Assembly (NCBI RefSeq): GCF_014207185.1
Contig: NZ_JACHCP010000009.1
Span: 62,001 to 126,000 of the forward strand
Origin: Rhodanobacter sp. A1T4
GTDB taxonomy: Bacteria > Pseudomonadota > Gammaproteobacteria > Xanthomonadales > Rhodanobacteraceae
DNA length: 64,000 nt
Reading direction: 5' to 3'
The translations under genes and the position numbers were made by a program. The stretch's first letter is position 1, and every line of letters starts with the position of its first letter. Shown piece by piece: positions 52,259 through 64,000 of the stretch. The notes under the pieces were generated by a model. That model was given only the letters and a program-made list of their open reading frames with translations. It ran no database searches and had not been told where the DNA came from.

Positions 52259-53056
52259 TCAGAGTGCGCGGCTGAAACCAACCAGCACGGAGCTTCCGTG
52301 GCTGCCATCGATCAGCGGACTATTGCTGATCTTGTCCGGCAATACGCTGTATCTGGCACCGATCATCAGCGCCCACTTTGCGCCGATGGGCCGGGTCAAA
52401 TTGACGCCCACTTGCGGAATCAACGCACCGCCCGGTTCATAGCCAGGCACACCGCGGCGTACTTCGTCCAGATGGATGCCGTAGTAATAGTCGGCAACCT
52501 TGGACGACAGGAAAGTGGCACCGACCGTCGGGGTAATCCGGAAGCCGCCCCACTGCAGCGGATAGCCATATTCCAGCGAATATTCCGCGCCTTCGCTGCT
52601 GCCCGATATATCGGTCTTGGCCACCGCCTTCAGCTGCCCGAGGCGACCGGTCCATGACGCGGCGAAACCGGCATCGATGCTGCGATCGCGATCCTCCAGG
52701 TCATTTCGGTTGATGCCACGGCGAGCCAGAGCGGCCCGGTCGAAATCGGATGCATCGATGTTGTTGAAACCGGTCGTGATGATGGCATCGACGACAAAGC
52801 CGTCGGACTTCAACAAATGGATACCACCGGTAATCCCGCGGAAGAAAAAGCGGTCACCCTCATAGTCGACCAGCGGAAACGGCGTCACCTTCGAGCCCTG
52901 CCCGATATAGGCATTGTCGGAAACAGCCACTCCCAAGCCAAGCCGCCAGCGCGAGGCTGTTGCCGCATCCGCCTGATCGTCCGACGCGGTCGTCGATTGA
53001 GCCCATACACTTGCCGGCATCAGCATGATCAAGAGGCAGGAACATAGTTTTTTCAT
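52259..53056 (-). CDS. MipA/OmpV-family outer-membrane protein
   Basis: A 265-residue protein with a signal peptide (about residues 1-20, VWAQ). The MipA/OmpV pattern is WRLGLGVAVSDNAYIGQGSKVTPFPLVDYEGDRFFFRG near the N terminus, split here into motif blocks, then further beta strands. Family members are barrels of unclear transport or scaffold role. ATG 53056 has AAGGAA 9 nt upstream. The divergently oriented two-component genes could control it; this is inference. Confidence 0.85.
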   Translation of the reverse strand: MKKLCSCLLIMLMPASVWAQSTTASDDQADAATASRWRLGLGVAVSDNAYIGQGSKVTPFPLVDYEGDRFFFRGITGGIHLLKSDGFVVDAIITTGFNNIDASDFDRAALARRGINRNDLEDRDRSIDAGFAASWTGRLGQLKAVAKTDISGSSEGAEYSLEYGYPLQWGGFRITPTVGATFLSSKVADYYYGIHLDEVRRGVPGYEPGGALIPQVGVNLTRPIGAKWALMIGARYSVLPDKISNSPLIDGSHGSSVLVGFSRAL

Positions 53057-53120
53057 CGGACAACTTTCCTTGAGTAATCGCTGTAAAGGTTGTTTCGCGA
53101 GCACGGAACGTCTCGCAATA

Positions 53121-53438
53121 TCAGCGATCACGGTGACCGCTTCGAATCGTCACCAGCATGTCCAGCAGCCGTGCCGTGGCGCCCTCCTCGACCAGTTGCT
53201 GAGCTGTCTTGCCGCCCAGCTCGCAGATCACGTCACTGCTAAACCAGTGCATGACCTTGTCGGCATCCGGTTCGATGCCCCTGGCAACGGAAAGCACGAC
53301 TGCTCGCTCCCACTCGACCCGGGTACGCGACGTCGTCATGCTGCTCTTCATGGGCGCGGGAGGCGGCACGTCGCCGAGCAGAATGGGCGAACGTCGCTGG
53401 AGCAAGTTGCGGAATGTCGCAGGCATCGGGAGTGCCAT
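53121..53438 (-). CDS. Small protein with MbcA/ParS/Xre-type (DUF2384) C-terminal domain
   Basis: About 105 residues; the exact start is uncertain (ATGs at 53438, 53426, 53351). The C-terminal half (DADKVMHWF, ICELGGKTAQQLVEEGATARLLDML) has the LGGKTAxxL pattern of the toxin-binding domain of Xre/MbcA/ParS antitoxins. The usual partner, a RES-domain toxin gene, is not adjacent. An isolated regulator is possible. It is divergent from the response-regulator gene. Confidence 0.6.
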   Translation of the reverse strand: MALPMPATFRNLLQRRSPILLGDVPPPAPMKSSMTTSRTRVEWERAVVLSVARGIEPDADKVMHWFSSDVICELGGKTAQQLVEEGATARLLDMLVTIRSGHRDR

Positions 53439-53590
53439 GGCGGCTGGGGAGGTAGCGCATACTGACAATGCGATATGTCCCGCGTTTGTCCCGAAAAATA
53501 TCCTACCGCAACAATGTTTCATCACTGAAATATGTGCTTATCTGCTGGTGTTGCCGTATAACAGCGGGCATCAGATCCAGGGGAAGCAAG

Positions 53591-54310
53591 GTGATCGCCG
53601 TGCCCAACATCCTAGTCGTCGATGACGACGAAGAGCTTCTTGCATTAATCAAGAAATTCCTTGAGCGATACGATTATAAAGTCGAAGTCGCAGGCTCGGG
53701 CTCGCAGATGGATACAGCGATGGCCAGCAGGGATTTCGACGCGCTGATTCTCGATGTAATGCTGCCTGGCGAAGACGGCTTCAGCTTGTGCAAGCGGGTA
53801 AGAGCCGCATCGAGCAGCCTGCCCATCATCATGCTGACCGCAGTGACGGAAACCACCGACCGCATTGTCGGCCTTGAGCTGGGTGCGGATGATTATCTGG
53901 CCAAGCCCTTCGACGCGCGCGAGCTGCTGGCACGGATCCGTGCTTTGCTGCGCCGGGCTACGCTGCGCCAGACCAGTGCCGATCATCACCCCGGCCTGCT
54001 GTTCGGAAGCTGGCGACTCGACCTGGCCAAGCGCGAATTGCGTTCCAGCGACATGACTCTGGTGCCGCTGTCCAGCGGTGAGTTCGAGCTGCTGCTGGCC
54101 TTTCTCGAACATCCACAGCGCTTGCTGACGCGTGAGCAACTGATCGACTACGCGCGAGGCTCAGCCCACGAAGTGTTCGATCGCAGTATCGACGTCCAGA
54201 TCAGCCGCATCCGGCGAAAGATTGAAACCGATACGCGCAATCCGGAAATGATACGCACGGTGCGCAACGCCGGTTACATCTTCACCATGCCGGTCGAACA
54301 CGCTCAATGA
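53591..54310 (+). CDS. OmpR-family response regulator
   Basis: A 239-residue regulator. Receiver domain (about 6-120) has the acidic pocket DDDE, phospho-acceptor Asp55 in LILDVMLPG and Lys105 in LAKPF. The C-terminal winged helix (about 140-235) carries LSSGEFELLLAFLEHP and RNAGYIF. The frame extends upstream to 53468. GTG 53591 is chosen for its GGGGAAG; GTG 53600 is a close alternative. Its stop overlaps the kinase start by 4 nt, so the two are coupled. Confidence 0.93.
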   Translation: MIAVPNILVVDDDEELLALIKKFLERYDYKVEVAGSGSQMDTAMASRDFDALILDVMLPGEDGFSLCKRVRAASSSLPIIMLTAVTETTDRIVGLELGADDYLAKPFDARELLARIRALLRRATLRQTSADHHPGLLFGSWRLDLAKRELRSSDMTLVPLSSGEFELLLAFLEHPQRLLTREQLIDYARGSAHEVFDRSIDVQISRIRRKIETDTRNPEMIRTVRNAGYIFTMPVEHAQ

Positions 54311-55659
54311 AACGCCATCACGTATTCGACAGCATTGCCTGGTGGTTTGCGCTCAATGTAGCCGCCGCCATCCTGATCGCACTGTTGATGTGCATGATCA
54401 TTGTGCAATTCGCCGGCGTCTGGGCGCAGCCCTCAGTCGAGAGCGCAGGGTTGATCGAACAGGTAGCAGGCATTGCCCGCACGATCGATAAAGTCCCCGC
54501 CACCGAGCGCTCGCAGCTGGCCCTGAAGCTCGCTTCAGCCGCCTACGATATGCATTGGTATCCACACCGCGACCAGGTTCCGATATCGACTGATCATGAT
54601 AAGAAAGAACACGATGCCCGTTGGACCAAGCTCACCAGCATGCTGGGCCGACCCGATGCCGGCGTGCTGGCCTCCAGTCCCGATGACGTCGCTGCGAAAG
54701 CCGAACCCGTACTGCGCAAATATGCCATCGCCATCGAGCTGTCCGACCACAGCTGGATCATGTTCGATACGGCCCAGCGCAGTTGGGGTATCGCTCGCGG
54801 TTTACAGATATTGCTAACCATTCTGTTCCTTCTGCTTTCGAGCGGCATCATCGCCAGTGCAGCTGGCCGGCGGCTGGCACGGCCCGTGCAACGATTTGCC
54901 GATGCCGCCGAAACCTTCGGCGCCGGCTCGCGTGCCGAGCCATTGCAGCTAGTCGGCCCGCTGGAAATCCGCGAGGCAGCGGCAGCGTTCAACGCCATGC
55001 AGGAACGCATCCAGCAGTTGATGGACAGCCGCACCGAAATGCTCACGGCGATCTCGCATGATCTGCGCGCACCGCTTACACGCATGCGCTTGCGCGGCGA
55101 GTTCATCGAAGATAACGAGCAACAGCGAAAACTGTTTCGCGACGTCGACGAAATGCAGGCCATGGTCGAGGCCAGTCTGGCGTTCTTCCGACTTGATGGT
55201 CAGCAAGAGGAAATGACCCGTTTCGAGCTGGGCGAACTAATCCATACCGTGGTGGATGATTTCCGTGACATGGGCCAGCCGGTAGAGTCCGCTCATTTGA
55301 TGCCGCTGGTTTACCTAGGTCGCCCGCTGGCACTCAAGCGGGTGCTGACCAATCTTATCGACAATGCAGTGAAGTACGGCAGCAGAGCCCGCATCACGTT
55401 GAGCGCGCAGAACAGCCAGGTCATCATTACCATCGACGATGACGGCCCCGGCGTCCCTCCCAGCCTGATACCCAAGCTTTTTCTGCCCTTTTTCCGGATC
55501 GAAGCCTCACGCAATCGCGCAACCGGCGGCTTTGGTCTGGGGCTGCCCTCGGCCCGTTCGATCATGCGTAACCACGGCGGCGAACTCACCCTGGAAAACC
55601 GCCAGCCGCATGGCCTGCGCGCCACCGTCTTTCTGCCCAATGCTTCAGGCGACGTGTAA
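54307..55659 (+). CDS. EnvZ-like sensor histidine kinase
   Basis: A 450-residue kinase with two transmembrane helices (about 13-35 and 166-185) around a ~130-residue periplasmic sensor. A HAMP linker, HisKA with His251 in AISHDLRAPLTRMR, and HATPase_c with N-box NLIDNAVKYG, G1 DDGPGV and G2 GGFGLGL follow. It should phosphorylate the upstream regulator. The signal is unknown; neighbouring MipA-like protein and general architecture suggest an envelope cue. Confidence 0.93.
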   Translation: MKRHHVFDSIAWWFALNVAAAILIALLMCMIIVQFAGVWAQPSVESAGLIEQVAGIARTIDKVPATERSQLALKLASAAYDMHWYPHRDQVPISTDHDKKEHDARWTKLTSMLGRPDAGVLASSPDDVAAKAEPVLRKYAIAIELSDHSWIMFDTAQRSWGIARGLQILLTILFLLLSSGIIASAAGRRLARPVQRFADAAETFGAGSRAEPLQLVGPLEIREAAAAFNAMQERIQQLMDSRTEMLTAISHDLRAPLTRMRLRGEFIEDNEQQRKLFRDVDEMQAMVEASLAFFRLDGQQEEMTRFELGELIHTVVDDFRDMGQPVESAHLMPLVYLGRPLALKRVLTNLIDNAVKYGSRARITLSAQNSQVIITIDDDGPGVPPSLIPKLFLPFFRIEASRNRATGGFGLGLPSARSIMRNHGGELTLENRQPHGLRATVFLPNASGDV

Positions 55660-55712
55660 ACTCCGAGGAGACTCCTTAAAACGGTTTCTGCTTGATTCAA
55701 GACAACTGACGC

Positions 55713-56609
55713 TTACAGAACCACGCCCTCGCGAATCAACTCGATAAAGGCGCGCAACGCAGCAGGGACGTGACGATGCCCCGGGTAATACAGACGCATG
55801 CCGGGAAACGGTGGTGTCCAGTCGTCCAGCACCTGCACCAGTCGGCCCGCAGCAAGATCCTCCGCAACATACCACTCGGATATGAAAGCCAGGCCAATGC
55901 CAGTGCGAACGGCCTGCACGATCATCCGAGGCTCATCCAGAATCAGCGGCCCCTGCACGTCGACCGCTAACGATTCACCGTGACGTTCGAGCTCCCAGCG
56001 GTAAATGCCGCCGTGCGACATACGCAGACGAATACACGCATGCGCGGCCAGATCGCCTGGCACCTGCGGCGGCGGGTGATGCTCAAAATACGACGGCGCA
56101 CCGACCACGACCAAGCGTTGGTCACCACCAATCGGTACGGCGATCATGTCGCGCGGCACCGATTCCTCCAGCCGGATGCCCGCGTCGAAGCCGGCCGCGA
56201 CGATATCCACCAGGCGCGCCTCGGTAACAATGTCCACCGTCATGCCCGGATGGCGTTGCACGAAAGCGAGTACCAGCGGCGCGAAGATCATCTGCGCAGC
56301 ACCGGTCGATGCATTGATGCGCAGCGTTCCGGTCAGTGACTGATCCTGCGGGTTGATTTCCTCGGACGCGCGGCGAATTTCGACCAGCGCCGGGGTGATC
56401 CGGTCGGTGAAACGTCGTCCCGCCTCGGTCAGCGACACGCTACGGGTGGTGCGATGGAATAGCCGCGAATCCAGCCGCGCTTCCAGTCCCGCAATGGCGT
56501 TGCTGACCGCCGAGGTTGACATGCCCATCTCAGCCGCCGCGCCGCGAAAGCTGCCGCGTCGCGCCACGGCCAGCACAGCCTCCAGTTCGACCAGTCCCGA
56601 GCGATGCAT
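55713..56609 (-). CDS. LysR-family transcriptional regulator
   Basis: A 298-residue LTTR. N-terminal helix-turn-helix (AVARRGSFRGAAAEMGMSTSA, about 14-34), linker, then a periplasmic-binding-protein-like effector domain. It is divergent from an aldehyde dehydrogenase gene, with 109 nt between them, the classic arrangement for a LysR protein and its target. An 8 bp direct repeat lies in that gap. The effector cannot be named. Confidence 0.92.
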   Translation of the reverse strand: MHRSGLVELEAVLAVARRGSFRGAAAEMGMSTSAVSNAIAGLEARLDSRLFHRTTRSVSLTEAGRRFTDRITPALVEIRRASEEINPQDQSLTGTLRINASTGAAQMIFAPLVLAFVQRHPGMTVDIVTEARLVDIVAAGFDAGIRLEESVPRDMIAVPIGGDQRLVVVGAPSYFEHHPPPQVPGDLAAHACIRLRMSHGGIYRWELERHGESLAVDVQGPLILDEPRMIVQAVRTGIGLAFISEWYVAEDLAAGRLVQVLDDWTPPFPGMRLYYPGHRHVPAALRAFIELIREGVVL

Positions 56610-56627
56610 TGTCCCGATTTCCAGAAT

Positions 56628-56649
56628 GACCTATCCAGTAAGACCTATC
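56628..56649. promoter_or_regulatory. Direct repeat in the LysR-aldehyde dehydrogenase intergenic region
   Basis: GACCTATC occurs at 56628-56635 and 56642-56649, a 14 nt period. The site is central between the two divergent starts and could be an operator for the LysR protein; function is inferred from position only. Confidence 0.4.
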
Positions 56650-56718
56650 TTATCAAAACAATCGTCGACGCCCAGACTGTGCGCATGCCGGATCAACCGG
56701 CGTTCGCGGAGATCGGCC

Positions 56719-58146
56719 ATGCAGAACATCGAGACCATTTACATCGGCGGCGCGTTCGTCACGCCTCATGGCGAAGAGCGCTTCAACCTGTTCAACCCGG
56801 CGAAGGGCGAAGTCATCGGCCAGGTACGGCTAGCGGACGAACAGGATGCCAACCAGGCTATCGCCGCTGCCAAACACGCATTCCGCGCGTTTGCCCGCAC
56901 GTCCAGGGCCGAGCGGCTCGACTGGCTCAGCCGCATGCACACGGCAATCGAGGCACGCGAAGATGAGCTCAACGAGGCGATCATCGAGGAATACGGCGCA
57001 CCGGTGTCGCGGGCACGATGGATGGCCAAACACGCCGCAAGCGTTTTTCTCGATATGTCGCTGGTGCTGGAAAACTATGACTTCAACCGCCGCGTCGGCA
57101 GCGCCGAGGTGGTGATGCAACCGGCCGGCGTGGTCGGCCTGATCACGCCATGGAACAGCAATGCCGGTTTTATCTGCGGCAAGCTCGCCACGGCCATTGC
57201 GGCCGGTTGCACCGCCGTGATCAAACCCAGCGAAATGAGCGCGATCCAGACCCGTATCGTCACCGAGGCATTGCATGAGGCTGGGTTGCCACCAGGCGTC
57301 TTCAATATTGTCACCGGCCGCGGCGAGACCGTGGGCGCGACGATCAGCGCCCATCCGGATGTCGCCAAGATTTCCTTTACGGGCTCAACAACGGTGGGTA
57401 AATCCATCCTGCGCGCCGGCGCCGAAACGCTGAAGCGCATCACCCTCGAACTGGGTGGTAAATCGCCGGTACTGGTGCTCGACGATGCCGACCTCGCGAT
57501 CGCAATACCAATGGCCATCCAGGCGGGTTTCATGAACAGCGGTCAGGCCTGCATCGCCGGCACGCGCATCCTGGTGCCCGCCTCGCGCATGGCCGAGGCC
57601 GAGGCGATTGCAAAGGCGGCTGTGGAAGCTACCGTGGTGGGCGACCCGCGTCATTTCGGCACCGACATCGGCCCCATGGTCAGCCAGAAACAGTGGGACC
57701 GCGTGCAGCGCTATATCAACCTGGGCATAGAAGAAGGGGCTCGCCTCGTTGCGGGCGGCCCGGGATTGCCAGACGGCTTAGCTGCTGGCTGGTTCGTCCG
57801 GCCCACCTTGTTTGCCGACGTGCGCAACGACATGAGGATTGCCCGCGAAGAAATCTTCGGACCGGTGCTATGCCTCATTTCATATGAGGACGAAGAAGAC
57901 GGTATCGCCATTGCCAATGACACTCCCTACGGCCTGCAGGGTTACGTGATGTCGACCGATATCGAACGAGCGAATCGAGTCGCCGGACGCATCGACGCGG
58001 GACGCGTGCTGATCAATACGTTGGCACACGAGCCAAAAGCACCATTCGGCGGTTTCAAGCAGTCCGGCCTGGGACGCGAGTACGGCACCTTTGGACTTGA
58101 CGCATACCTGGAACCCAAGTCGTTGCTGGGCCTGCACGCGGCCTGA
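56719..58146 (+). CDS. NAD(P)-dependent aldehyde dehydrogenase
   Basis: A 475-residue ALDH-superfamily enzyme. Active-site Asn146 (PWNSN), Glu244 (LELGGKSP) and nucleophile Cys278 (GQACIAG) are present, with the cofactor loop FTGSTTVGK. The length and C terminus (EPKAPFGGFKQSGLGREYG) are normal. It oxidises an aldehyde to the acid; the substrate is unknown. ATG 56719 has GGAG 7 nt upstream. Probably controlled by the divergent LysR protein. Confidence 0.93.
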   Translation: MQNIETIYIGGAFVTPHGEERFNLFNPAKGEVIGQVRLADEQDANQAIAAAKHAFRAFARTSRAERLDWLSRMHTAIEAREDELNEAIIEEYGAPVSRARWMAKHAASVFLDMSLVLENYDFNRRVGSAEVVMQPAGVVGLITPWNSNAGFICGKLATAIAAGCTAVIKPSEMSAIQTRIVTEALHEAGLPPGVFNIVTGRGETVGATISAHPDVAKISFTGSTTVGKSILRAGAETLKRITLELGGKSPVLVLDDADLAIAIPMAIQAGFMNSGQACIAGTRILVPASRMAEAEAIAKAAVEATVVGDPRHFGTDIGPMVSQKQWDRVQRYINLGIEEGARLVAGGPGLPDGLAAGWFVRPTLFADVRNDMRIAREEIFGPVLCLISYEDEEDGIAIANDTPYGLQGYVMSTDIERANRVAGRIDAGRVLINTLAHEPKAPFGGFKQSGLGREYGTFGLDAYLEPKSLLGLHAA

Positions 58147-58221
58147 TGCATGCAGCGCAACGCACAGAAACCTCGCACTGACTATCAAAAGCCGCCGCAG
58201 AAAGTCTTATCTGCGCCTTGA

Positions 58222-59187
58222 TCAGCGTCCAGTCACCTTGGATTTCTCAGGTGCCACCCGCAAACCCGGCCGCTGTCGAGCCAACTTGCGCAGCAGTTCG
58301 GCAAAAGCCTGCAGGTCGACATGCCATGGCGACGCATCGCGCCAATGCAACGCAATCTCTCTGCCCGGCGCCTGCCCGGTGAGCTTGGCCAGCACAATGT
58401 TCGGCATCGAAGCCAGGCGCTCATGCGCCAACGCGGGTATCAGGGCATAGCCGCCGCGTAGACTGACCAAGGCGGCAAGGCTTTCCAGGCTGACGTCCTG
58501 CACATAGCCACGCGACGTCTGCGCACTCTCGCTACCCGTGCCGTTCAAGCCATCCGCGTGACCTTCGGCCATCAGTATCGCTTCGGCCGGATCGAGCTGC
58601 TCCAGCGACAGGCTGCGCTTGCCGGCCAGCGGGTGATCGGCGCGCAGCATCAATTCCCATGGCTCGAAAAACAGCGGCCGCACCGCGATACCGCTGATGG
58701 CCGGCCCTGCCGGCGCCAGCACCGCGTCGAGCTCACCTTCATGCAGACGACGCAGCAGGCCGCGCGGCTTGCCTTCGGAAATGCCCAGACGCGCACCGGG
58801 AAAGTGCTGCGGAAAGGGCTCGATCAAATGCGGTAGCAGATAGGGACCGAGTGACGCCGGCAAACCGAGCCTCAACTCGCCACCGAAGGCTACCGCGCCC
58901 GCGCGCGCCATTTGCTGGAGATGCTCGGCCGCAGTGAGCACGGCGGCAATTTGCGCAAGCAACTGATGACCACCAGCCGTCGGCACGATGCGCCGACCAC
59001 CGCGCTCAAACAATGGCGAACCGAGCGCCTGCTCCACCTTCTGCACCTGATGCGAGAGTCCCGACGGGCTGATGTGCATCGCCCGCGCGGCACTGTTGAA
59101 ACTGCCGTGCTGATGCACTGCCTGCACCAGCGCAAGATCGCGCAGCGAGACGGCGGATAAAGTCATCGAAATCATCGAACGCTGCAT
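58222..59187 (-). CDS. LysR-family transcriptional regulator
   Basis: A 321-residue LTTR. Helix-turn-helix around residues 18-45 ([20 protein letters not shown]), then the effector-binding domain. Start is uncertain among ATGs at 59187, 59175 and 59166. It converges on the aldehyde dehydrogenase gene and is divergent from acnA, so acnA is a possible target. Effector unknown. Confidence 0.9.
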   Translation of the reverse strand: MQRSMISMTLSAVSLRDLALVQAVHQHGSFNSAARAMHISPSGLSHQVQKVEQALGSPLFERGGRRIVPTAGGHQLLAQIAAVLTAAEHLQQMARAGAVAFGGELRLGLPASLGPYLLPHLIEPFPQHFPGARLGISEGKPRGLLRRLHEGELDAVLAPAGPAISGIAVRPLFFEPWELMLRADHPLAGKRSLSLEQLDPAEAILMAEGHADGLNGTGSESAQTSRGYVQDVSLESLAALVSLRGGYALIPALAHERLASMPNIVLAKLTGQAPGREIALHWRDASPWHVDLQAFAELLRKLARQRPGLRVAPEKSKVTGR

Positions 59188-59429
59188 GTCATCAAAGGCG
59201 TTTGTGTGAGGTAGTCATCGGGTTCATGCTGGACCGTGAAGTTCAGCCACAAGCGTTGGCAAAGTCTACTCGTCGTACCCGTTTTCAGGCGCGCCGGGAA
59301 CGACATGACCTGCGATCAAGGTCGCGACCATCCGGCGTTTGGGCGATAATTGCGTTTTTACCAAGCCGGCGAATTGCTCTCGCCACGCTTGCAGTCATCC
59401 CAGCCGCAGGATCAGCCAGGAACCTACCC

Positions 59430-62180
<2,751 letters not shown>

Positions 62181-62209
62181 GTCGGTGTGGATGAGTAACC
62201 GCCGGAAAT

Positions 62210-62239
62210 GAAAACAGCCCCGGAATCCCGGGGCTGTTT
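62210..62239. terminator. Terminator after acnA
   Basis: Perfect 13 bp stem AAAACAGCCCCGG/CCGGGGCTGTTTT with a 4-nt loop. It also ends the convergent lipoprotein gene. Confidence 0.92.
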
Positions 62240-62272
62240 TTTAAGGACGTTAACCACGTCGCGCATGGCTCA

Positions 62273-62722
62273 TCATTGCATCAGCTGCTTCCAACTCGCC
62301 GTATAGCAGTCCCACTTGCCGTCGTCCTTGCGCCATGCCGACTCGACTTGATAAACGCCCAGCTTGTCCGGAAGCACGTGACTGCCACGGGTCAAAGTAA
62401 CCGTGAGAGTCGCCATCATCCGATCACCCCGATGCTCGATGGTGACTGGACCGGTGGTGACCCCGATATGATCGCCGCGCAGCGCGACCAGTCGCATCAT
62501 GTTGGCCAGGGAGCGCTTGTCCAGGTCGCCAGCGTTACCGTCGAAATCATTACTAAGCGGCTTGACCGCGCCACTTGTGTCACCGGTTTCGGCAGCGTTT
62601 GCCACGGAAGCAATCGCCTGACGAACCTGCTCCTCATCCGGCGTGTGCCGGCAGCCCGACAGAAGCGCCGTCGACAGCGCAACGCAGAGCGTGAGACCCG
62701 CTATTTGAAGCCATCGAATCAT
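62273..62722 (-). CDS. Putative lipoprotein
   Basis: A 149-residue protein with a type II signal sequence; lipobox LLSGC places lipidated Cys at about residue 24. The mature domain is small, alpha+beta, with the pattern of NTF2-like/SnoaL domains (VRQAIASVANAAETGDTSG at its start, WRKDDGKWDCYTASWKQL at the end). No catalytic function is evident. ATG 62722 is chosen over the longer frame. Confidence 0.75.
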   Translation of the reverse strand: MIRWLQIAGLTLCVALSTALLSGCRHTPDEEQVRQAIASVANAAETGDTSGAVKPLSNDFDGNAGDLDKRSLANMMRLVALRGDHIGVTTGPVTIEHRGDRMMATLTVTLTRGSHVLPDKLGVYQVESAWRKDDGKWDCYTASWKQLMQ

Positions 62723-62895
62723 CTGAAAATCTCGCTGCGGCGCGGCTTGCCGCTCTGCAGGGGCTATGCTCCAATGCGTGAGCGTATGGACCAATGCAAC
62801 TTCTTCCACCATCGATCCATCGGCAACTTTGAGTTGCCATCGATGCCGAACTTAATCGATCCCGTTGTTACCGATCAAGAATTGAGAAACCAAGC

Positions 62896-64000
62896 ATGAG
62901 CAATGAACGTCCGTGGCTGGATCACTACCCGGCCGGCGTGCCAGCGCAGATCAATATCGACGATTACGCTTCGGTCGCGGCGGTGATCGACGAGGCTTTC
63001 ACGAACTTTGCTGATCGCCCTGCCTTCACCAATTTCGGCAAGACGCTCAGCTATCGCGAAATTGACGAGTCGAGTCGGCAGTTTGCCGGTTACCTCACCG
63101 GTGTGCTGAAGCTCGGCAAAGGTGATCGCATCGCGATCATGCTGCCCAATGTGCTGCAGTATCCGATCGCGCTCTTTGGCGCCTTGCGTGCCGGTCTGGT
63201 GGTAGTCAACACCAACCCGATGTATACCGCGCGTGAGCTGCGGCATCAACTGGAAGATTCCGGCGCCAAGGCCATTCTGGTACTCGACAATTTCGCCGCG
63301 ACGCTGCAGGAAGTGCTCGCGCAGACCCACGTACAACATGTCGTTACGACCGGCCTTGGCGATCTGCTGGGCGCGAAGGGTGTGTTGATCAACTTCGCGC
63401 TCAAGCACATCAAGAAGATGGTGCCTGCGTTCAACATTCCGCACGCCGTGCGCTTCCGCGACGCTCTCGTACAAGGCAAGGCGCATCCGCTGAAACCAGT
63501 GCAGCTGAGTCACGACGATATCGCCTTCCTGCAATACACAGGCGGCACCACCGGCGTAGCCAAGGGCGCCATGCTGACGCACGGCAATATGGTCGCCAAC
63601 ATGCTGCAGGCCGGCGCGTGGTTTTCGGCCAAGATCCGGCCAGGCGAAGAGATCATCATCACTGCGTTGCCGCTGTATCACATCTTTGCGCTGACCTGTA
63701 ATTGCTTCATCTTTCTGCGCTTTGGCGGACAGAGCATTCTCGTCACCAATCCACGCGATATGCCGGCTTTCGTGAAGGAACTGGCCAGCGTGAAATTCAC
63801 CTCGATCACCGGCGTGAATACCTTGTTCAACGGCTTACTGAACACACCCGGTTTTGATCGAGTGGATTTCTCTCACCTGCGCATGAGCTTCGGTGGTGGC
63901 ATGGCCGTGCAGCGTACGGTGGCCGAAAAATGGCAAAAGGTTACCGGCTGCGCCTTGGTTGAAGGCTACGGCATGACCGAGAGCTCGCCGGTCGCCACCA
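62896..64000 (+). CDS. fadD: Long-chain fatty-acid-CoA ligase (partial, runs off the window)
   Basis: The first 368 residues of an AMP-forming acyl-CoA synthetase. The AMP-binding signature YTGGTTGVAKGAMLTH is near residues 213-228, and EGYGMTESSP near the end of the window. N-terminal WLDHYPAGVPAQIN matches FadD closely. It activates long-chain fatty acids for beta-oxidation. The ATG at 62896 is well placed; the 3' end is outside the window. Confidence 0.93.
   Translation, partial: MSNERPWLDHYPAGVPAQINIDDYASVAAVIDEAFTNFADRPAFTNFGKTLSYREIDESSRQFAGYLTGVLKLGKGDRIAIMLPNVLQYPIALFGALRAGLVVVNTNPMYTARELRHQLEDSGAKAILVLDNFAATLQEVLAQTHVQHVVTTGLGDLLGAKGVLINFALKHIKKMVPAFNIPHAVRFRDALVQGKAHPLKPVQLSHDDIAFLQYTGGTTGVAKGAMLTHGNMVANMLQAGAWFSAKIRPGEEIIITALPLYHIFALTCNCFIFLRFGGQSILVTNPRDMPAFVKELASVKFTSITGVNTLFNGLLNTPGFDRVDFSHLRMSFGGGMAVQRTVAEKWQKVTGCALVEGYGMTESSPVAT

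Overview
This 64 kb window is an ordinary, high-GC chromosomal segment of a gammaproteobacterium. The gene set and protein style (xanthomonad-type AcnA and OmpA-like porin, the miaA-hfq-hflX-hflK-hflC-purA cluster, a tdh/kbl pair, secreted Gly-rich and Pro-rich proteins) point to the order Xanthomonadales/Lysobacterales, most likely Rhodanobacteraceae. That placement is inference. No rRNA, tRNA, CRISPR array, prophage or transposase was seen. About 50 genes are supported.

Layout. (1) 1-5 kb: a VOC-family protein, then gcvP behind a tandem glycine riboswitch, then a secreted alpha/beta hydrolase. (2) 5-16 kb: a Pit phosphate transporter divergent from a CHAD (polyphosphate-binding family) protein, a membrane-anchored beta-lactamase-like hydrolase, a second secreted hydrolase, small secreted and stress-type proteins, a soluble GAF histidine kinase, an amidase, and a Pro-rich plus a Lys/Ala-rich small protein. 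(3) 16.4-23.7 kb: an accessory block with a complete type I restriction-modification operon (hsdM-hsdS-hsdR) and a Fic protein, placed just downstream of purA. (4) 23.8-30.4 kb: the conserved miaA-hfq-hflX-hflK-hflC-purA cluster. A duplicated, truncated copy of the purA 5' end lies between hflC and purA. (5) 30.6-38.4 kb: a Gly-rich secreted protein, tdh, a 1216-residue DUF748/OmpA-like envelope protein, kbl and an RsuA/RluB-type pseudouridine synthase. (6) 38.5-48.3 kb: an OmpA-like porin, prpD, a TerC-family gene behind a probable yybP-ykoY manganese riboswitch, an outer-membrane barrel protein, prpB-prpC, mdh and a class I aminotransferase. (7) 48.5-56.6 kb: small stress-type proteins, a cyclophilin, typA/bipA, a MipA-like protein, a solitary ParS/MbcA-type domain protein, an OmpR/EnvZ-like two-component pair and a LysR regulator. 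(8) 56.7-64 kb: an aldehyde dehydrogenase, a second LysR regulator, acnA, a lipoprotein and the start of fadD.

Metabolic links. Tdh and Kbl turn threonine into glycine and acetyl-CoA, and GcvP, under glycine-riboswitch control, starts glycine cleavage. PrpC, PrpD and PrpB make up most of the 2-methylcitrate cycle for propionyl-CoA. Mdh supplies oxaloacetate, and AcnA (or an AcnB elsewhere) could supply the hydration step. FadD would feed fatty-acid beta-oxidation, which yields propionyl-CoA from odd chains.

No wholly new system is evident. The best items for follow-up are the two riboswitches, the purA-head duplication, the Fic/type I RM block and the large DUF748 protein lying between tdh and kbl.
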